Shown piece by piece: positions 5,054 to 9,223 of a stretch of DNA of 9,223 nucleotides. Location of the stretch: the NCBI GenBank assembly GCA_016199105.1, contig JACQHI010000031.1, forward strand, positions 1 to 9,223, read 5' to 3'. The notes beneath the pieces were generated by a model. That model did not search any database, was not told where the DNA came from, and saw only the letters and a program-made list of their open reading frames with translations. How positions within the stretch are numbered: position 1 is the first letter of the stretch; the number at the start of each line of letters is the position of its first letter. Both the position numbers and the translations under genes were made by a program. The stretch comes from Lentisphaerota bacterium (GTDB lineage Bacteria; Verrucomicrobiota; Kiritimatiellia; JAAZAB01).

Positions 5054-6595
5054 ATGAACTTCGAAACCAAACTGACAACGGAATTCGGCCTTGGCCAACA
5101 GCTCAATCTCGCCCCCCAACTCCTCCAGTGGCTCAAATTGCTTCAATTGCCCACCGCCGACCTGTGCACGCTGGTCCGTCAGGAGATGGAGACCAATCCC
5201 TCTCTGGAAGACGAAGACTCAGACGGCGGAGATGAAACGGACGCGGATGCCGAGCCGGTGATCGCCGAAACGGACTTTGCCGCGGAACCCACCTCTTTCG
5301 ACGACAAGGATATCGGGGAAAAGTTCGAAATGCTGGGCGAATGGGACAACGACTGGCAGAAGGAGTCCGGCCCCTCCTCACAGCCGGCCTCGTCCGACGA
5401 CGAGGAGAAGCGCCAGTTCATGATGGACTCGATCAGCGCCCGCACGACACTGGTGGAACACCTGCTCGGACAGTTGACCGTTTCAACCATGGCCCAGGAG
5501 GATCGCCCCCTGGCGGAACTGCTGATCGGTTCCCTCGATGAGCGCGGCTATCTGGCGACCCCGCCGGCGGAACTCGCCGCCGCCGCCGGCATACCGGTGG
5601 AAAAACTGGAAGCCGTCCTGTCCGTTGTCCAGACCTTCACCCCGGCCGGCATCGGCGCGCGCGACCTTCGCGAATGCCTGCTACTTCAGATACCGGATGC
5701 GAAGAGCCTGGACGCGACCGTGGTCCGCGATTATCTCGAGGCCCTCGGCCGCGGACAAACGGCCGAAATCGCGGACGTGATCGGCGTCACGGAAGAGGAG
5801 CTGCTGGAAGCGCGGGACCGGATCGTCCAGATGAATCCCGCGCCCGGCCGGAATTTCACCGACGAACAGACCCGCTACATCACGCCCGATGTCATCCTCC
5901 GCAAGGCCGACGGCGACTATGTCGTCGAACTGAACGAGCCCCACCTGCCCCGCCTGCGCATCAGCGCCCATTGCCGGCGGATGCTGGAGTCGAACACGCT
6001 GTCGGCCGAGGACATCGCCTACCTGCGCAAGAAGATCCGCGCCGCGTCTTTTCTGATCCAGGGCATCCGCCAGCGCCAGGAAACGATGAAAAAGGTGACC
6101 CGCGAAATCCTTTTCCACCAGCGCGAATTTTTCGAGACAACGGCCGGCGCCCTCATGCCGTTGACCATGGCCCGGGTCGCGCAGACCATCGGCGTGCACG
6201 AAACGACGGTCAGCCGCGCGGTGTCCAACAAATTCATCGAGACGCCGCGCGGCGTGTTCGAGATGAAATTCTTCTTCCAGGCCGGTTACCAGTGCGATGA
6301 CGGCTCGGCCCTGATTCCCGCCGCGGTCAAGGAACTCATCACGAACCTGATCAACAACGAGAATCCCGGCCGGCCGCTGACGGATCTCCAGCTCGTCGAC
6401 GAATTGAAGAAAAAAGGGCTGCACATCGCGCGCCGCACGATGGCCAAATACCGCGAGGAGCTGGGGATTCCCTCCTCGAAGGAACGCCTGTCGTGCAAGC
6501 GGAGCGCCTCGGTGGCTCTGGCGAAAGCCCAGGCCATCTTCAGCCCCACCCCGGTTGCCGCGCCGCAACCCTTGAAAATCGCGATCAACGCCTGA
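5054..6595 (+). CDS. rpoN: RNA polymerase sigma-54 factor
   Basis: The 513-aa product directs RNA polymerase to -24/-12 promoters and needs an AAA+ enhancer-binding activator. Seen in order: region I, rich in Gln and Leu (about 10-50, with LNLAPQLLQWLKLLQLP), which binds the activator and inhibits melting; an acidic region II (52-120, many Asp and Glu); the core-binding domain (about 120-300, with FTPAGIGARDLRECLLLQ at 195-212); a helix-turn-helix at about 371-395 (MARVAQTIGVHETTVSRAV); and the RpoN box ARRTMAKYRE at 459-468 that reads the -24 element. The box has Met where Val is usual (ARRTVAKYRE). After the box a tail of about 45 residues runs on, longer than in most family members, Ala/Pro-rich at its end. 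A sigma-54-type promoter lies just upstream. Confidence 0.96.
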   Translation: MNFETKLTTEFGLGQQLNLAPQLLQWLKLLQLPTADLCTLVRQEMETNPSLEDEDSDGGDETDADAEPVIAETDFAAEPTSFDDKDIGEKFEMLGEWDNDWQKESGPSSQPASSDDEEKRQFMMDSISARTTLVEHLLGQLTVSTMAQEDRPLAELLIGSLDERGYLATPPAELAAAAGIPVEKLEAVLSVVQTFTPAGIGARDLRECLLLQIPDAKSLDATVVRDYLEALGRGQTAEIADVIGVTEEELLEARDRIVQMNPAPGRNFTDEQTRYITPDVILRKADGDYVVELNEPHLPRLRISAHCRRMLESNTLSAEDIAYLRKKIRAASFLIQGIRQRQETMKKVTREILFHQREFFETTAGALMPLTMARVAQTIGVHETTVSRAVSNKFIETPRGVFEMKFFFQAGYQCDDGSALIPAAVKELITNLINNENPGRPLTDLQLVDELKKKGLHIARRTMAKYREELGIPSSKERLSCKRSASVALAKAQAIFSPTPVAAPQPLKIAINA

Positions 6596-6607
6596 GGAAA
6601 AACAACC

Positions 6608-6751
6608 ATGAACCGGATTGACACCGCGGCCGATATCTGTTTAAAAACAGAAAGCCGCAATCGCGGTTGGTGGCATGGGATTTGCTTCACGGTTGACGAA
6701 TGCCTTGTCAACCCGGCGGGTTCCGGCGCGGGACGACGGAGGTCGACATGA
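6608..6751 (+). CDS. possible 47-aa small ORF between rpoN and the GT9 gene
   Basis: An ATG at 6608 lies 12 bases after the rpoN stop, with GAGG (6594-6597) at the rpoN stop codon ten bases before it. The frame (starting MNRIDTAADICLKTESRNRG) stays open for 47 codons and its stop overlaps the GT9 start as ATGA. This layout would couple rpoN, the small ORF and GT9 translationally. Against it: no recognisable protein family, a composition (four Trp/Cys clustered residues, Arg-rich end) that is not telling, and small hairpins inside it (CTGTT/AACAG at 6637-6650; GGTTGAC/GTCAACC shortly before 6715). It may be a leader peptide, a small protein, or chance. Confidence 0.25.
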   Translation: MNRIDTAADICLKTESRNRGWWHGICFTVDECLVNPAGSGAGRRRST

Positions 6752-7758
6752 CGACAACCCATCAGAAAACCGCGCTGATCGTCAAGCTCGGTTATTGCGA
6801 GACCTTGGTGCACGAAGCGGGGTTCGTCCCCAGCCTGGGCGATGTGTTCCGTCATACGGTCCTTCTGCATCGTTTTGCGGATCATCGGGTTACGTGGGTC
6901 ACCAGCGAACCGGTCGTTCCCCTTCTCAAGGACAATCCCCTGATCGCGGAGCTGATCGTTTTCGAGGGGCAGGCCACGGTGGACGCCCTGGCGCGGCGGG
7001 AATTCGACACGGTCATCTGCCTGGAAAAAGCGCCGCTCCTTTGCGCCATGGCCGGGAACGTCAAGGCCGGAGAGCGGTTCGGCTTCGGATGGGACGGCAA
7101 TAATATCCACGCCTATCCCCTGGCGCACGAGGCCCTGGCCATCGCCAACGGCAAGAAAAGCCGTCTCTATATTCAGGATCTTCTGTTCCAACTGATCGGG
7201 GCCGTCTGGCAGGGCGAGGATTATCTGCTCGGCTATGCCCCGACGAACAAGCCGGCCTTCGACGTGGGCCTCAATTACCAGGTCGGCACCAAATGGCCCA
7301 GCAAAGCCTGGCCCATGGACCATTGGAAAATGCTGGCGACGCTGTGCCGCCGGCAGGGCTGGTCGGTCAGTTGGCAGCAGGGCGCGAAGGACCTGTATCA
7401 TTACATGGACTGGATTCATTCCTGCCGGACGATCGTCACCTGCGACAGCCTCGGCATGCATCTCGGTCTCGCCCTGAAGAAACAAGTGGTGGCGCTTTTC
7501 GGCCCCACGTTCTCCGACAGCATTTACATGTACGGCCGGGGCGTCATTCTCCGCGCCGAGTGCGCCTGCAAGAAAGTCCCCTGCATGCAGCCGGCCTGCG
7601 ACAACGGGAAATACTGCATGGAAGAAATCCGGCCGGCCGCCATTCTGGGCGCCCTGCGTCATTATCTGCCGGCGAAGGCGAAGCGCCGCGCCGCGGCGCG
7701 AGCCCTCCGCGAGCCGACGGAACACTGCCCTGCCCTGGCGGCCGTTCCCGCGCCATGA
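6748..7758 (+). CDS. glycosyltransferase family 9 protein (heptosyltransferase-like)
   Basis: The 336-aa cytoplasmic or membrane-associated enzyme should transfer a nucleotide-activated sugar (heptose in characterised members) to a surface glycolipid or polysaccharide core. Seen: N-terminal Rossmann half starting KTALIVKLG (7-15), then SLGDVFRHTVLL (29-40), the GT9 GD loop. Between them is an insert YCETLVHEAGFVP that classical LPS heptosyltransferases lack but a subgroup I recall shares. The C-terminal donor-binding half has TCDSLGMHLGLAL (231-243) and VALFGPT (248-254). A Cys cluster follows (C272, C274, C279, C284, C290). The last 25 residues are Arg/Ala-rich and look dispensable. The start at 6748 is chosen for GGAGG five bases upstream; a frame extension to 6700 is not needed. 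The stop overlaps the next start as ATGA. The sugar is not predictable. Confidence 0.85.
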   Translation: MTTTHQKTALIVKLGYCETLVHEAGFVPSLGDVFRHTVLLHRFADHRVTWVTSEPVVPLLKDNPLIAELIVFEGQATVDALARREFDTVICLEKAPLLCAMAGNVKAGERFGFGWDGNNIHAYPLAHEALAIANGKKSRLYIQDLLFQLIGAVWQGEDYLLGYAPTNKPAFDVGLNYQVGTKWPSKAWPMDHWKMLATLCRRQGWSVSWQQGAKDLYHYMDWIHSCRTIVTCDSLGMHLGLALKKQVVALFGPTFSDSIYMYGRGVILRAECACKKVPCMQPACDNGKYCMEEIRPAAILGALRHYLPAKAKRRAAARALREPTEHCPALAAVPAP

Positions 7759-8717
7759 AACCCCAGACCTCCATCACGCCTTCTCCTGTGCCGGGCACAA
7801 CCGCCGCGGCAACCGCCGCCGCGCCCGCGGGTCCGGCCCTGCCCTCCACGTACAACTATATCGGCGTGTTCCTGACGTTCCGCTGCCCCTTCCGCTGCTC
7901 GTTTTGCATCAACCGTTTCCACGGCAACACCGTGATGCAATACAAGGAAATCCCCGGCCGCGACTGGCTCGCCTTCTTCGACACGCTGGAGACCCGCAAC
8001 GTGCCCATCACGTTGCAGGGCGGCGAGCCCGGCTTGCATCCCGATTTCATCGAGCTCATCAGCGAGCTCAGCCGCACACGGCCCGTGGATATCCTGACCA
8101 ATCTTGCCTTCAACCTGAAGGCTTTCATCGAACGCGTGGACCCCGCCCGGCTGAACCGCGAAGCGCCCTATGCGCCCATCCGGATCAGCTATCATCCCCA
8201 TCAATTCACGCTCCAGATGGTGGTCCGCCGGGCGCTGACGCTCCGCAACGCCGGCTTTCGCGTGGGCATCTATGGGGTGACGCATCCGGACCAGGTCGAG
8301 GCTATCGAGGAAGCCCGGAAAATCTGCGCCGACCTGGGACTCGATTTCAGGACCAAGCCCTTCCTGGGCCGGCACGAAGGCCGCCTGTACGGCGACTACG
8401 CGTTCCCGGACGCCTGCAACGGCCGGCCCTCGCACGTTTGCGAGTGCGCGCCCTCGGAACTCCTGCTGGCGCCGGACGGCAGCATCCACCGGTGCCATCA
8501 TCATCTCTACGAAAAGCTCCCGCCGCTGGCCCGGATTTCCGATCCGCGGATTGCGCTCAGCGACACATTCAAATCCTGCTCGTATTACGGCGCCTGCAAT
8601 CCGTGCGACATCAAGGTCAAGAACAACCGTTTCCAGCAGTTCGGCCATGTGTCCGCGCGCATCCGGAATATAAGGCCCCTGCCCTCGCCCGCCGCCGCCA
8701 ATCGCGCCCACAAATGA
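7755..8717 (+). CDS. radical SAM protein with Cys-rich auxiliary domain, function unknown
   Basis: The 320-aa product is a radical S-adenosylmethionine enzyme. Seen: a Pro/Ala/Thr-rich N-terminal tail (about 8-30, probably disordered); the [4Fe-4S] motif C44-PFR-C48-SF-C51; the SAM-binding QGGEP at 88-92; and ISYHP and VGIYGVTHP strands of the partial barrel. The C-terminal region has C229, C231, C247, C275, C281 and C284, arranged like a SPASM/twitch-type domain for one or more extra clusters: DGSIHRCHH, then CSYYGACNPCDIK. The closing NNRFQQFGH segment is a hallmark I recall from uncharacterised radical SAM proteins encoded beside surface-glycan genes. It is coupled by ATGA to the GT9 gene and has no ribosome binding site of its own, so the two are made together. 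The substrate may be a sugar, glycolipid or peptide; nothing here decides it. Confidence 0.85.
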   Translation: MKPQTSITPSPVPGTTAAATAAAPAGPALPSTYNYIGVFLTFRCPFRCSFCINRFHGNTVMQYKEIPGRDWLAFFDTLETRNVPITLQGGEPGLHPDFIELISELSRTRPVDILTNLAFNLKAFIERVDPARLNREAPYAPIRISYHPHQFTLQMVVRRALTLRNAGFRVGIYGVTHPDQVEAIEEARKICADLGLDFRTKPFLGRHEGRLYGDYAFPDACNGRPSHVCECAPSELLLAPDGSIHRCHHHLYEKLPPLARISDPRIALSDTFKSCSYYGACNPCDIKVKNNRFQQFGHVSARIRNIRPLPSPAAANRAHK

Positions 8718-8731
8718 TTGGCGGAGATTAG

Positions 8732-8760
8732 CGCCCCGATCTCTCGGAGAGTCGGGGGCG
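8732..8760. terminator. hairpin after the radical SAM gene
   Basis: CGCCCCGA-T-CTCT (8732-8744) pairs with AGAG-TCGGGG-GCG (8748-8760) around CGG, with one bulged base on each side, starting 15 bases after the stop. No T run follows, so intrinsic termination is uncertain; it may act with a factor or be part of the palindrome cluster further on. Confidence 0.4.
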
Positions 8761-8778
8761 GGCACATCCGGATATTCT

Positions 8779-8796
8779 CCCGCGAATGATCGCGGG
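8779..8796. repeat. perfect hairpin CCCGCGA-ATGA-TCGCGGG
   Basis: Seven base pairs with a 4-nt loop. No T run on either side. Confidence 0.5.
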
Positions 8797-8835
8797 CAAG
8801 AAATCAAGCCGTAGCCGGAACAATCCAAACTTGGG

Positions 8836-8858
8836 TTAGGCCCCGAAACGGTGCAACT
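8836..8858 (+). repeat. 23-nt element, copy 1 (imperfect hairpin)
   Basis: TTAGGCCCCG-AAA-CGGTGCAACT. It matches the copy at 9119-9141 at 20 of 23 positions; two differences lie in the loop and one (T for G at 8852) breaks a stem pair. Confidence 0.55.
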
Positions 8859-8884
8859 ATTTCCGCTTCCGCTCGGCAGGGCGA

Positions 8885-8902
8885 ATCCGTCGGCTGACGG
8901 AT
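8885..8902. repeat. perfect hairpin ATCCGTC-GGCT-GACGGAT
   Basis: Seven base pairs with a 4-nt loop, in the middle of the non-coding block. Confidence 0.5.
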
Positions 8903-8921
8903 GAGCCGCTCTTCCCCAGAC

Positions 8922-8948
8922 GGCGGGCAGTCTGCTGACATGCCCGCC
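8922..8948. repeat. inverted repeat GGCGGGCA/TGCCCGCC
   Basis: Perfect 8-bp arms around an 11-nt loop. The arms share the GGCGGGC core with the hairpin at 1691-1707 upstream of the esterase gene. Confidence 0.5.
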
Positions 8949-9046
8949 CTACAAGCATTGGACATTCAGGCCGGTTGTGTTTGCAACTTTATGGTGGCCA
9001 TGTCGCTTCGACTGACCGCCGGGTTTTGGGGATTTCGCAATCAGCC

Positions 9047-9088
9047 GGCGCGACCACGCCTGGGCGTGGTAAACAAGAACGTCGCGCC
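9047..9088. repeat. nested inverted repeat (GGCGCGAC/GTCGCGCC outside, ACCACGCC/GGCGTGGT inside)
   Basis: Outer 8-bp arms at 9047-9054 and 9081-9088; inner 8-bp arms at 9053-9060 and 9063-9070 around TG. The two pairings share two bases, so the forms partly compete or stack as one extended stem with an asymmetric loop. Confidence 0.5.
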
Positions 9089-9118
9089 CTACCAACTTTG
9101 AAATTCCTTGGCATTAAA

Positions 9119-9141
9119 TTAGGCCCCGCAGCGGGGCAACT
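9119..9141 (+). repeat. 23-nt element, copy 2 (perfect hairpin)
   Basis: TTAGGCCCCG-CAG-CGGGGCAACT, with GCCCCG (9123-9128) pairing with CGGGGC (9132-9137). A T-rich stretch follows, so on the plus strand it could serve as a weak terminator just before the next gene. Confidence 0.55.
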
Positions 9142-9168
9142 TTTACTTTAATCAACGGTTTTTTTGAG

Positions 9169-9174
9169 TATATT
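9169..9174 (+). promoter_or_regulatory. possible -10 box of the last gene
   Basis: TATATT matches the TATAAT box at 5 of 6 positions. It ends only six bases before the ATG at 9181, so transcription would begin at or next to that ATG. No good -35 hexamer is seen at 17 bp. Confidence 0.3.
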
Positions 9175-9180
9175 ACCCCC

Positions 9181-9223
9181 ATGGAATTCGTCAGCGGTCA
9201 TATCAAACTCCGAGACATCTTCC
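9181..9223 (+). CDS. start of a gene running off the window (partial)
   Basis: An ATG at 9181 opens a frame reading MEFVSGHIKLRDIF to the window end. Fourteen residues are too few for any assignment. No Shine-Dalgarno is present in the preceding bases, which are ACCCCC after a -10-like TATATT. The call rests on position after the non-coding block and the promoter-like bases, so the true start may lie elsewhere. Confidence 0.4.
   Translation, partial: MEFVSGHIKLRDIF

Larger units (their letters stand above)
8718..9180. other. non-coding block dense in short hairpins
   Basis: About 460 bp with no supported gene; the plus-strand open frame at 8901-9101 has no ribosome binding site and reads through palindromes. 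It holds the hairpin at 8732-8760, perfect hairpins at 8779-8796, 8885-8902, 8922-8948 and a nested one at 9047-9088, and two copies of a 23-nt element at 8836-8858 and 9119-9141. It may be a mosaic of dispersed repeats or a structured RNA. Confidence 0.65.

Noticed and set aside
6692..6748. TTGACG near the GGTTGAC/GTCAACC inverted repeat as a -35 box for GT9
   Set aside because: No acceptable -10 box is found 16-18 bp downstream; the DNA there is GC-rich.
5681..7725. Long minus-strand open frames opposite rpoN and GT9
   Set aside because: They mirror GC-rich coding DNA on the other strand, span two well-recognised genes, and lack ribosome binding sites or domain motifs.
7662..8828. 388-codon minus-strand open frame opposite the radical SAM gene
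   Set aside because: The plus strand carries the CxxxCxxC and QGGEP motifs. The minus frame has no recognisable motif and is a shadow.
8901..9101. 66-codon plus-strand open frame in the hairpin block
   Set aside because: It starts inside one hairpin and reads through two others, with no ribosome binding site.

Overview
This is a GC-rich bacterial chromosomal window holding eight complete protein genes, the first codons of a ninth, and unusually repeat-rich intergenic DNA. No rRNA, tRNA, CRISPR array, transposase or phage structural gene is visible. The stacked short palindromes between genes, together with rpoN and paired glycosyltransferase and radical SAM genes, remind me of Kiritimatiellota/Verrucomicrobiota (PVC) genomes. 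That is an impression from memory, not a demonstrated assignment.

Layout. (1) 171-1009, minus strand: a two-gene operon of a 90-aa unknown protein followed, with an ATGA overlap, by a dCTP deaminase (dcd). It has a strong ribosome binding site and a plausible promoter near 1067-1095. (2) 1010-1741: a non-coding stretch with a minus-strand terminator-like hairpin near 1300, several GGCGG/CCGCC palindromes and a pair of 15-bp-spaced AATGATTYTGYC units. (3) 1742-2569, plus: an esterase-D/enterochelin-esterase-like alpha/beta hydrolase, with the same AATGATTYTGYC units again downstream of it (2649-2744). (4) 2767-3516: an AlkD-type DNA glycosylase, followed after 44 bp by a polytopic membrane protein (3561-4727) that looks like a GT-C-type surface-polymer glycosyltransferase, ending in a long hairpin. 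(5) 4978-6595: rpoN (sigma-54) preceded by a good sigma-54 promoter, suggesting autoregulation. (6) 6608-8717: a possible 47-codon small ORF, a family-9 glycosyltransferase and a radical SAM protein with a Cys-rich C-terminal domain, joined by ATGA overlaps. (7) 8718-9180: about 460 bp of non-coding DNA packed with perfect hairpins and two copies of a 23-nt element. (8) 9181 to the end: the start of another gene, possibly leaderless.

How the genes fit together. dcd feeds dUMP/dTTP synthesis and AlkD removes alkylated bases, but they lie in separate units and nothing links them. The membrane protein, GT9 and radical SAM proteins are all consistent with cell-surface glycan or glycolipid work. 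The GT9-radical SAM pair is translationally coupled and lies directly behind rpoN with no convincing terminator between, so read-through from the sigma-54 promoter is possible.

No complete new defence or mobile system is evident. The most interesting signals are the autoregulatory-looking rpoN promoter, the coupled GT9-radical SAM pair of unknown product, the 15-bp-phased repeat pairs around the esterase, and the hairpin-dense block at 8718-9180.
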